This document shows, one piece after another, positions 53,962-63,088 of a DNA stretch of 64,000 bases. A program made the translations under genes and the position numbers. This stretch comes from Cladophialophora immunda (taxonomy: Eukaryota; Ascomycota; Eurotiomycetes; Chaetothyriales; Herpotrichiellaceae). Each line of letters starts with the position of its first letter. Positions within the stretch are counted from its first letter, which is position 1. Under the pieces are notes generated by a model. That model made no database searches and was not told the origin of the DNA. It saw only the letters and a list, made by a program, of their open reading frames with translations. The stretch is from contig NW_015622545.1 of assembly GCF_000835495.1 (NCBI RefSeq), positions 1,240,001 to 1,304,000 on the forward strand, read 5' to 3'.

Positions 53962-56573
53962 TTTCGTGAGTGAGCCGCGCTCCCTGCGACGCGTCGGATT
54001 CTGACGTGGTGCACCGCCAGCTGGTGGTTGATGTACTGTTCCATGCTGCTGAAGCTGCCGACCATCTTGCTGCACTTGGGGTGGGCTCACTTGAGGAGGC
54101 CCTGGGCCAGATGTTGGGTCAAGGTTGGGAGATGGCAGCTGTCGAAGTGGTCGTTCCTGCTTGAGGCGCGAGTGTAGCAGAAGGTGCGGTCTTTGTATAA
54201 TAGTTCCTCGTCGCCGATGCACTCTGTGCACTGGAACTTGTGCATGCGGCAGGGGAATGGGTCGCCGAGTGCGGCTACATCATCGCCTACAGGCTTGGTG
54301 ATTCTGGTGTCCGTGGCGGCCGTGGTGGTCGTGTCGCTGCTGTCGTGTTTGGGGATGGCATCCATGTCGATTCTGCTCGATCTCGGAGAAGCCTTTACCT
54401 CCACCTCTTCTGCGGCTCTCTGTGCGATGATGTCGCGTCTGACTGTCTCTTGCTTCGACATGAGAGCCACCAAGCACTCCCCGAACTGAATGCGGCATCT
54501 TGTGAGCTCGTCCTCACTCAAGTCCTCTGGCTGCTTGCTTGTACACCAGTCGTGCAAGCTGAGCACGCTCTGGGATGTCGAGGTCGATGTCAGGCCGGTG
54601 AAAGCCGTCATCCAAATCCTCGTCGGGGTCATCCATGTCCACGTCGTCACTGCTGCCTCCGTCCTGTTGCTCTATGTCCCATGTGGGCCGGCTTTCAAAG
54701 TAGAACTTTCGGTATTGCTTGATGACGTCCTTGACCCGTTGAGCCTTAAGCGCCCGGATTGTCTTGCCAATCTCTTTGGAATCCTCCTTATTCAGGTTAC
54801 CGTGGTAGTAGTATTTACCTACCTTAAGCCTTACGCGCTTCTTCTCCAGTTCAAGAACGTTCGGGTGGGGTCTTAGCTGGTCCCAGATCTCCTGTGGTAC
54901 CATGTTACTGGTGGCACGGGGGTCGCGCATGAGATCGATATGCGACAGCATGGCAATGAGGGCGCCCTACGTGGGCTCCTTGCAATAAACATTCTGCAAG
55001 TCAAACTCGACGTGTTCGTTGATGTAGACACTGTTGAACGTTTCCCACTTGGGATCATGCCGCATCATTTGGTCGCGCACCACGTCAGATGCCTTGCCAT
55101 TAGCCGCATTGGCAGCATCCCAACGCCATGCCTTGGGTTCGATGGCAGTTTCGCATCCATAGTCGAGCGACTGTCTCGCCATGATATCCCTAAGCTGGTG
55201 GTACGGAAGCGGCTCCGTCAGGGAAATACCAGATGCGTCCTACTTGCGGAAAGTGGGGCGTTTGAGCCAGTCCGAGTGCCATCTTACTGGCGTACACTTG
55301 GTGGTCCCTTTCTTGTTGCGTATCCTGAAAACATCGTCGACTGTGTGGAGATTCTTGGCCGCGAAAGCGCCGTCTCTGACGGCACAGCTGATGATTTTGG
55401 TGACGGTGCAAAAAATGAACTTCCTTGCAGGAGTGAAGAAGAAGATAGTTCTAGATAGCCTATTAGGGAGAAATTCAGATGTCAATTGGGGCCACGACCA
55501 CTTACGGTTTCCGCTTGTTGTCAGCTCCCTTGTGATGAATGAACTTGGCGGCCATGGCTGGAGTATCGCAGCTCGTCTCAGGGTGGCGGATAATCATCAA
55601 CTTGACGTCTTCATAGCAAGAGGCATTCGGACGACCACGATCAAGTTGCTCCCGGATCAACAGGTTCTCCAACTGCTTTTCAGGGTCAGCAGGAGTCTCG
55701 GGGAAGTCTTCCAGAGATACGCCAAAACGGTCGTCAGCAAATAGCTCGTCCCAGGTGCCATCGTCTGGTCGCTTCCTCTCGCTGTCCACGATCTCGGCCG
55801 GCCAGCAGCTTGTGAAGGCGAGAATGTCGTACATGGCGCTCAATCACGCACGCAGATCCTCGTGGGGAAGAATGTCTGTATCGTAGACGATATTGAGGGT
55901 TTGCAAGGCGGGTAAACCCCTAGAATCACCCGTTTGCTTGCCTGCCATGTCGGGGGGCTGAAGCTTGAATTTGGGGACTAGGTACGAGTGGTGATACTTG
56001 GTAAGACGTCAGCCAAACACATAGCAAAGGGGAAAAGGGGGGAAGGTGGAAAGAAAAGGGTACCTTGTGCACCTCCTTGCTGCCATTTCTGTCCTTGTAC
56101 TGGCCGGCAACGTTGGCGTAAAGTTGCTTGAACTGACGAAAATACTCCCATGACGTCCCCCAAGAATTGATCTGGTAGTTGTCGCATATCCAGTAGAGGA
56201 AGTTCATGGAGATAGCGCGGTCGACGGCCATCAAGGGGGTTTTCCAGTCAAACTTCTGCATGAGGGCCTTCCAGCTGGCGTTTGTGAAGGAGGCCCTCCA
56301 AACAGTGGGCTTGCGTCCATCGTGCATCTTCTCGTTGAAGCAGCACAGCTGCCACTTTCCCAGGATGCCTGAGATGTTGACCTTGGTGTTGTCGGCGTAA
56401 TTTGGCGTGATGAAGTTCACCTTTCCGATCTGCTGGCGAAGGGCGTCATGCCCGTAGTTGGGCAGCGCGTGTGGCCCTCGTCCAGCTCGTTGCCAATCAG
56501 GCCCTGTACCAGACAGACCCTGGCAACGCGGATCCGTTGAGTAGAGTGCCGCGTTGGAGCGGAGCCAGCTCAA
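53962..56573 (-). pseudogene. DUF3435 tyrosine recombinase (Starship captain-like), decayed
   Basis: Reading leftward: RQQIGKVNFITPNYADNTKV and NISGILGKW (N-terminal SAM-like part); an intron at 56063-55997; YHHSYLVPKFKLQPPD ... AFTSCWPAEIVDSERKRPDD ... RGRPNASCYEDVKLMIIRHP; an intron at 55505-55460; then KAWRWDAANAANGKASDVVR and MMRHDPKWETFNSVYINE, the catalytic Arg/His/Tyr end; MLSHIDLMRDPRATSNMVP; a charged linker; and C2H2-like CTECIGDEELLYKDRTFCY. This is the order of PF11917/DUF3435 proteins of 700-1000 residues, the integrases that move Starships. It is dead: TGA 55844-55846, TAG 55240-55242, TAG 54967-54969, an extra CAAG near 54536 that shifts frame, and TGA 54087-54089. Confidence 0.9.
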
Positions 56574-56610
56574 AAACTAGTTTATGCCTTTCCCTCCGAC
56601 CAGGGCCCCT

Positions 56611-57021
56611 CTAATTGGCTTGTGCTCTCCGTGCATGTCGAGCGGGAAAAGCTCGGACAGAAGAGACACCGTCCTCGTCTGCAAGAGGTGGTAGGCGGCC
56701 CCGAGAAGGGGAAGGGTCTGGATGCCCGAGCCAATCTGGGCCTCGGCCGAGGCTCAGAAGGCCGCGGTTTCGTTGGACGTACTCCAGCTCGGCCTTGACC
56801 CGAAACGGCGCAAGCCAGCCGTCCATGGCGGCATCCAGCACCTTTTTGCGGCCGCGCAGGAAAATGTGGCGCGGATGTCCGTATTGAAGGCTGTTGAGAT
56901 GGACCCGGAACGTCATGGTCGTCGGCGCAAGCCCGAAAGCCTCCTCCTCCTGGCCCCTCCCTTCCCCAATGTGAAAGAAATGCCTCTTGCACCGCCTGCA
57001 CGTGTCCAATTTCAAGACCAA
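56611..57021 (-). CDS. Unrecognised ORF upstream of the recombinase
   Basis: A minus frame of 136 codons reads RVHLNSLQYGHPRHIFLRGR, then KVLDAAMDGWLAPFRVKAEL and EYVQRNRGLLSLG, after which a neighbouring frame takes over (IQTLPLLGAAYHLLQTRTVS, LLSELFPLDMHGEHKP). The two halves look like one protein with a small indel near 56750. The recombinase frame begins right after. It may be a separate broken gene or a fused 5' part. Family unknown. Confidence 0.35.
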   Translation of the reverse strand: MVLKLDTCRRCKRHFFHIGEGRGQEEEAFGLAPTTMTFRVHLNSLQYGHPRHIFLRGRKKVLDAAMDGWLAPFRVKAELEYVQRNRGLLSLGRGPDWLGHPDPSPSRGRLPPLADEDGVSSVRAFPARHARRAQAN

Positions 57022-57129
57022 TGTTCATGGTTATATGTTCAGGGGCCTTCGTGTAGTGCTACCACCACCGACTGTGGATTCTGTCTTTGTCTATTTTGCT
57101 CCAAGTCCCCAGAAAGATATTCCAGTGGT

Positions 57130-57565
57130 GTTAGGACTCTGCACAGGGAGTATTTCTGTAAATACTCAAACCACCCACCCCCCCCCCCCCCCCGGGGGAC
57201 CGTTGGAGGGTAGTACTGGTGGTGATCCAAGAAGTGGTCAACGAGGTGACAGTGGCTGCGGTGTTGGATGGTGTGGTCTCAACAACACTGCTGCTCTCAG
57301 ACGACGGAGTCGAGACGTTGGGCACAGGTGTAAGTGGAACACTGCTCTCAACTGGTGTAAAAGGAGGAATCGGAGTTGTCTCAACAGTTGGAGTAGTGGA
57401 GATTGTTGGAACACCTGGCGTCTCGGCTGGAGTCTCACTGCTGGCCTCAGAGGTAGGAGTGGATGGCGCGGGGGTAGTAATGGTGGTGATCCAAGAAGTG
57501 GTCAACGAGGTGACTGTGACTGCGGTGGTGGATGGAGTGACAGAAAGAGTCGGTCTGCAAGGGGA
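57130..57565 (-). pseudogene. Ser/Thr/Pro-rich cell-wall protein fragment with duplicated block
   Basis: After an acceptor-like CTTGCAG (57559-57565) the minus reading is Ser/Thr/Pro/Val-rich and mucin-like. The block AVTVTSLTTSWITT appears at its start and again 100 residues later (AATVTSLTTSWITT). Such linkers occur in GPI-anchored fungal adhesins and CFEM or WSC proteins, but no anchor signal or cysteine domain is attached here. It ends in a C15 tract (57179-57193) that breaks the frame. Confidence 0.55.
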
Positions 57566-58804
57566 AGAAGTCAGTATTTATGATGCCTTTACCAACAGCC
57601 GCAACCTAGCTTCCGCCGATCAAGGCTATCTTGTGAGGGTTGTATCGGAGCCATGAAGACTTGGAATGGTTGACTGCGGCATGGTCTTCAAGTTTCAAAA
57701 AAGATTCTCCAAATGTCGACTTACATAAGGAGGTGGAGGGACGTAATATCCGCCAATCATAGCCAGGTGTCTGTCGGCCGGGCCGTGTCCCTCGGGAGAT
57801 GCAAGCCGGGCTCTTCCAGCGCCAGGTCGGCCGGGTAGGTGAGCGTCAGCGCGGCGTCCCGGGCAAGGTCGATTACAGATTAACCACCGCGTGGTTCAAT
57901 ACGGTGCCGAGCATAGTGGGGTCGGGGACGAGACTTACATTCAGTCGAGAAGGTGACGACCGAGAGTCTGACCAAGAGTGCTGACGATGGCCAGGACGGC
58001 GTGCTTGGCCAGGTTGAGAATCGACAATCCCGTGTTTTCAGGCTGCTGGCCCGGCTCGGCGGCCGGTGAGGGCGCAGGCCTGACGTGCCGGCGGCGATGC
58101 GGTTTTGCACCCCGCACGCATGACGCGAAAGTGGCGAATCGCCCGCCTGGCAACCTGGGTGCGTGAGCTCGCCATGCTCCATCCCGCACCCTTCATCATT
58201 CAGAGTTACACAGAGGAATCCGCGTACAGCGGCCGTTTCTTTCTCTTCAGGGACATCATCTCTCCCCGCCGCACTTATTTCGTGTCCAATCAATGGCATC
58301 CCTCTGAATTTTCAATCAGCGAACAGCTTCCAGGTCCTTACGGCTTTCACACGGTGCTTAACGGTCCACAATCCTTGTCAGCATTCACTGGAGCCAGCGT
58401 CGCTGCCAACCTCGCAGATACCATGGCGGCAGTGGCGGAGGATATCCGGTCCTATAGCCACCTTTCGGGTTCTAACTAACTCAGAAATAGCGACTTTATG
58501 AACGACTTAATCATACACCGTATAGAAGACTGCAGTGGCGGACCGATTTCTGTGGGCAGCGACTTGGCATATGCCGGTCGACAAAATAAACTGGGAGCTA
58601 CTGGAGCTCACTGTCGGACATATCTTCGAAACACCCAGCACCTCAAGGCCGCTCAGGTGTCGTGTTCTCGAACTGAAAGCGGAATGGACACCGCCTGGAG
58701 GCGGGAGTTACAGATGCAATTCGGAGACTGTGTGGACGCGGATGAATGGTGGAGTACAATATGGCCCTCCGCCGGCGGTACACGCAGCTTGACGACGGCT
58801 CCTC
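57566..58804. other. No gene assigned
   Basis: A plus frame at 58160-58479 reads smoothly in places (SNQWHPSEFSISEQLPGPYG, SVAANLADTMAAVAEDIRSY) but matches nothing I know. A minus patch at 57945-58030 (LSILNLAKHAVLAIVSTLGQ) looks like a hydrophobic helix. Confidence 0.35.
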
Positions 58805-58905
58805 ATCAAAGATCCATTCACCGCCATTGCCCTCTTCTCACATGCCTGCATGCTTGCAGTTGGCTTCCGTCTCGTCGGCTTGGGAGAAGACCACAAGATA
58901 GGTAG
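58805..58905 (+). pseudogene. PI31 proteasome-regulator-like N-terminal fragment
   Basis: The plus reading is KDPFTAIALFSHACMLAVGF then RLVGLGEDHKIG. A helix with D-IAL-SHA-MLA-GFRLVGLGED is typical of the N-terminal fold of fungal PI31-like proteins. Only about 32 codons match, just before a GTAGG that could be the original donor. Both sides are unrelated. Confidence 0.5.
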
Positions 58906-59253
58906 GATTCTGTTGTGTCGCGGTGACCCAGATATCTCACCACTGGCAGAAGCAAGATTAGACCCCCTTCTGGTTCCAAGAAGAGGCGTGAACTTTGAAA
59001 GATTTTTCATCCGAGTTGGAATTGGACGAGGCTATGGCAAAGGTCGAAGGACAGGGTCATTTTTTGCTTCTTGCGAGGGGGTTGGTAGGGGACCCTTAGA
59101 ATTTGTAAAGTCTTCGCTGCACTCTTGGTTCATACCCAACCCGACTCTTGCCTTGGTGCGAGTTTATGCTGGCCTGACAATGTCCCAGCTCATGTCTGAC
59201 CGGTGCCGGAGAAGCCACCAAGTAATTAGAAGGAGGTCATAAGTCAAGTCACT
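58906..59253. other. No gene recognised
   Basis: A short plus reading near 59020-59080 (ELDEAMAKVEGQGHFLLLAR) is protein-like but not assigned. Confidence 0.35.
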
Positions 59254-59298
59254 TTGGTGGCGCTCCCCTCAGGAGCACACATTGCTCGAGGGGCCGCG

Positions 59299-59480
59299 AA
59301 AAGCAGTGAGCCAATTGACCTTCGGATGGTATCCGTCCGTATTGCTCGGGATGCCGAGCGGCGGTTTTGCTTTGAGGTAATCACACCTCAGTATAAGCGA
59401 GTTTACCAAGCTACAACTGAAGACGAGATGAATAATTGGATCAATGCAATCAACAATGCGCTGCGAAGCGCTAGGATTAG
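59299..59480 (+). pseudogene. PH-domain fragment of a fungal ArfGAP
   Basis: The frame reads SSEPIDLRMVSVRIARDAER, then RFCFEVITPQYKRVYQATTE and DEMNNWINAINNALRSAR. This is the C-terminal half of a pleckstrin-homology domain, with the helix E-DM--WI-AI--A, in the form found in fungal Arf GTPase-activating proteins (BAR-PH-ArfGAP type), which have IDLRMASVREARNAERRFCF. The zinc-finger GAP domain that should follow is absent, and the frame continues into unrelated sequence to 59679. Confidence 0.8.
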
Positions 59481-60605
59481 CTGGATTCCAGGTCCAGACG
59501 GTGAACTGCTCGATGGTGGTCCCGGTCTCTGTCAACACCCGTTCAAGTACCCGGTCCTTGTACTCTTATATGGCCTTGCTCACGCGCGTCAGTCCGATCT
59601 CGTCGTCCAGCACGAAATAGACCTCCTTTTCTTCCCCCCCTCTCCCACTCATTGCCTAGCACGGTCTCTCTGCCGCTGATGACGGCCTCGTCCTCACCAT
59701 CGCCGACCCGGGTGATGCCGTCGTGCACGAGTGACTCCGAGCTGTTTGGGGGTGTCGTGGTGCCGTGCTTCAGCACGTTCAGGGCTTCCTCCTCGCGCAT
59801 GCGCCAACGACCCCAAAGCTGAAGGTTTCTGACCATCTCCAACTTGGATTCTCACTCGCCCTCAAGATATGGAATAACTCCAGCTCCAACCCTTCGATGC
59901 GTTGTGCCCTGCATCCCACCGCCTGTGCCCTCCGTCTTTGTCTCACCCGCGTCCCATCACGTACTACAACCATGACCATAGACTTCTGGGCCGACCGTTC
60001 AATATTCCTCCACAAGCGCCCATGATCACGACATGCTGTGCACAGTATCTTCTCTGACCAGGGACGGTGGCTGTTGCGGGAGGTGGACAAAGGATATTCC
60101 TTGGTAAACGAAGCCAACCTCGCCAATGCCCTTTTTCGCTCTCCCCGACTTCTCTTCCTCACTCCTCTTTACTGACCTCCGCTGTAGTCAACAATGATCC
60201 AAATCCTGCACAAACTTTTCTACCCGTCAATATCCTATTGTGCATCCCTCATGTTTAATGCAACTCAACACCGCGGCAACCCCCAACTGGTGTACAGTAG
60301 TGTCGTGCACGTAGGGAATCCGGATGCTGAGACAATGCCTTGCCCACAGCGGGCCAGGATACGATGATTTGTGCTGCCCGCCATTGGACTTCTCACTACC
60401 CCTGCTGCCGTAACAAACATGCTCACCAGGCGTGTTGCCCAAGCAGCATCTTGGATATCCGCAGCCAACCGGAGGAATCCAGCTGGCCTTGCGCCTAGAG
60501 CCCAACAGCTTCCTAGAAGAGACGTCGATTGTTCCCTGGGACGGGATTCCCGCAGCGCCTTGGAGCCATGCGAGGATCTCTCCGTCGACGACGTGATCTA
60601 CGTGA
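59481..60605. other. No gene assigned; protein-like minus patches
   Basis: Minus readings at 59640-59800 (REEEALNVLKHGTTTPPNSS, VHDGITRVGDGEDEAVISGR) and 60360-60470 (AADIQDAAWATRLVSMFVTA) look like exon pieces but are not recognised. Confidence 0.4.
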
Positions 60606-60665
60606 CGGCTCTGAGTGGTCGTTGCCGACCTCTCTGAGCCAGTCCCAAGGCCTCACTGAGCCATT

Positions 60666-60711
<46 letters not shown>

Positions 60712-60765
60712 ATCAACGCAAGCTGATGACTTGCGCTTACTAGGCATTCCTCGTTGAAGAGCAAT
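60606..60765 (-). rRNA. 160-bp fragment of nuclear 18S rRNA (3' region)
   Basis: Read on the minus strand, the fragment starts ATTGCTCTTCAACGAGGAAT and contains TTGTACACACCGCCCGTCGC and GGCTCAGTGAGGCCTTGGGA, ending at AACGACCACTCAGAGCCG. These are universal and fungal features of the small-subunit rRNA 3' domain, including the 1492R primer region. The junctions are sharp. Neither the rest of 18S nor ITS/5.8S is present. It is a dispersed rDNA fragment, not a functional gene. Confidence 0.95.
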
Positions 60766-61060
60766 GGTATTTACCTTGGACACTACCATTGGCCCAGAAG
60801 CCCATATGCATCCCATTCGGAATGACATCCAAATCTGGAAGATTGTGTGGAGTTGCCGTCTGAACAACGGTGGCGACGATGCCTTCGACGTGCCTCTTGC
60901 GGATAATGTGGCGGGCACCATCAGATCCAGGATATGATGTGATGGTAGAGTTCCCAATAAGACGTAGCAAGAGGATAATCCAGACTAAAGTAAGGAAGAG
61001 CGCGTAGACTGCGTCCGGGTCTGATATTTGGTACGGGTCAGATCTCTTCGGATTGATCAC
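60766..61060 (-). pseudogene. Unrecognised membrane-protein fragment
   Basis: The minus frame reads DPYQISDPDAVYALFLTLVW, then IILLLRLIGNSTITSYPGSD and a helical, then extended part to DVIPNGMHMGFWANGSVQGK. One transmembrane helix is likely. The rDNA fragment directly abuts its end and truncates the reading. Family not recognised. Confidence 0.4.
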
Positions 61061-61544
61061 TGCTTCCGCGGAAGCCAGCGAGGTAGCCCCCTCAAAGCAG
61101 ATGCTTCGACCAGTACAGGTGTGTTTCCATCAGCCAAATTTTGTTGTGGCAGACATATTCGTCATTTGGTAGGTATCATCAGTCCTGTGAGCCCGCAATC
61201 GTTTCCCATATGCCGCTACGTTGCTGTCGCTACTGCCAGGAATCCAGCCCGGAGGGGTCGCCCAGCCATCATCCTCAACTTACTCATCGTTCGTACAGGG
61301 CAGACGGAGGGGATTTTGAGAGGGACAGAGACTGGGAGGGGCGGAGAGTAAGAGGTGCGAAGACCACAATAGTACAGCTTTAAGACGCTCTGCCTCACAA
61401 CGATGACTGTGCGCAGCTTGAAAGTCGGCGGCTCGTATAACAAGTCGGTGACCGAAGAAACCAAGGTCTATTGTCAACATCCATGGCTGCGGATGGTTGG
61501 TCGAAAGCAAGATGGCGACCGTGAGATTTGTGCGCTCTGGCCTG

Positions 61545-61625
61545 CGCTGGACTGCCTTCGAGTGTGTTTGATCGCCAAACTTTTGGCCTTGGACAACTTT
61601 TTGACTTTTGCCACTTTTAAGTGGA
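61545..61625. repeat. Short copy of the 9.5-kb minisatellite
   Basis: GTGTGTTTGATCGCCAAACT followed by TTTGGCCTTGGACAACTTTT and TTTGCCACTTTTAA matches the composite unit at 9838-9930 and 10090-10160, over 50 kb away. Confidence 0.75.
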
Positions 61626-61784
61626 TGGTCGCATCGATGCGGACCTTGACCGTGGACTGTACCGTCGTGGCATCCATCGTGTTCCTCTCAACGCTTCCTG
61701 GTCGCCGCTGGCTGTGCGTTCCGCGCGGTGCTGGCCTTAGGCTCTCTCTGTATCTGTGACGCCCGCGCTTGTCGAGTCGCCAAG

Positions 61785-61895
61785 TGCTGAGTGAAAAAAA
61801 AAGTTGAGATTCTGGAAGTATTCTGGGAGTGCCCTTCTTGCCTGCGAGTGCTGGGTGCCAGAGTGGGTCTGCATCCAAAAAAGTTGAATGTTCGT
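61785..61895. repeat. End-like dispersed motif, 61.8-kb copy
   Basis: AAGTTGAGATTCTGGAAGTA and GGGAGTGCCCTTCTTGCCTG, then GAGTGCTGGGTGCCAGAGTG, correspond to the module at 5880-5970 and 48470-48620. It lies 160 bases after the minisatellite copy. Confidence 0.7.
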
Positions 61896-61983
61896 GAGTT
61901 CAAACAGTTAGTGACTCAGTGTCACCCGGCCAGCTAACCTGCCTAATAGGGTTAGCGCAACAAACAGCACCCCCCCGTTCCAA

Positions 61984-61989
61984 ACACAC

Positions 61990-62038
<49 letters not shown>
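61984..62038. repeat. (CA)n microsatellite
   Basis: A CA dinucleotide tract of about 25 units with two CATA interruptions near its start, followed by an A-rich stretch (62041-62095). Confidence 0.9.
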
Positions 62039-62039
<1 letters not shown>

Positions 62040-62095
62040 CAACAATTAAGCAAAACAAAAACAAAAATTTAAGAAAGAAAAAAACGACAAAAAAA

Positions 62096-62562
62096 CCTGA
62101 TTGCTCAGGGAAAAACCCCCCCGGGGTTTTTATTGAATCCCGGACCTTGCGTACCTTCTCCCCTCTCGACGCGGACCCCTCCTGCTCAACCTCCTTCTCT
62201 TTCTTCCTCCTTGAGCGCTCAACCCCAATTTCTCCCTTGCACTTCTCTCACTATGAGGCCTGTTTTGCTGAGTTGGTTGGTGTTAACAACGCAGATTGCA
62301 GTCATCAAATTCGAAGTGGTGGAAAAGCTGTTGTGATGCAGTCCTGATCCGACGATTGTTGAAATGGAATTCGTCACAATAATTAATATGATAGTGAAAA
62401 CAAAATGAGCCCCACTCTGTGATAAGCAAGATGTAGTGATGGTGCGGCAGTACCAGAGAGAAACCTGGGAATCCACGGGAAACGGTTCGTGCAGCGAACA
62501 ATATCAATGTACTCAGAGCCAGAATGATTTAACATTTCGTATTCGAGGGTTCTGGGATCTTC
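62096..62562. other. No gene recognised
   Basis: A CCCCCCGGGG palindrome at 62117-62126 and low-GC sequence at 62340-62440. No coding pattern. Confidence 0.4.
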
Positions 62563-62835
62563 TTATACGCGCTCCCTTGGATGTCCTTCGGCCCGCGCCG
62601 AGTACGCGAGCCATCCAATTGCTGCCGCGGCCGTCATCCCCCAGTACCACAAGGTGCCGTGGGGTAGGAGTGCCCACTTCCAGCGCGGCGCCACATTTAC
62701 CAGCACCGAGTCTGCGTCGCCCATGCCCTCGCCGGCCTCGCTCTCCTCCCCGTTCGAGGAGTGGTCATCCTTGTCATCCTCGTCGCAGCAGCTTGCCTCG
62801 TCCCTCATATTCTCTTCTTCTCTATCCACATCCAT
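62563..62835 (-). CDS. 90-residue acidic, tail-anchored-like ORF
   Basis: From an ATG at 62835 the minus frame encodes an acidic head (MDVDREEENMRDEASCCDED, then DDHSSNGEESEAGEGMGD) and a hydrophobic segment (YWGMTAAAAIGWLAYSA) near the end, followed by a basic tail. The plan would suit a small tail-anchored protein. A GC-rich plus frame overlaps it. No homologue is recognised, and an upstream exon is possible. Confidence 0.35.
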   Translation of the reverse strand: MDVDREEENMRDEASCCDEDDKDDHSSNGEESEAGEGMGDADSVLVNVAPRWKWALLPHGTLWYWGMTAAAAIGWLAYSARAEGHPRERV

Positions 62836-63088
62836 CCTCTGCGGCGCTGCGTCGCCGTGCGCCGCCGTGCCCTGGCTGAGCAGCTCGACCGCCCACCCTA
62901 CCTAGCTGACGACGCAGGCCCTCGCCGACCCGCATTCTCTCCATACCCGACCACAAACATGAAATAATAAAATATGACACACAAGACATGGAAATGCGTG
63001 CTCAGGAACCGCAACAACTACACATTCAGGGATATTCTTGCAGAGGCGCCGGGCAAAGAGACCGCGCCTGATTTACTTCTTTGTCGGG

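Noticed and set aside
56611..57021. N-terminal domain of the DUF3435 recombinase
   Set aside because: The sequence does not resemble the start of that family and changes frame midway. It is listed separately as unknown.
61403..61759. 118-codon plus ORF
   Set aside because: Most of it is the minisatellite copy, and no protein features are present.
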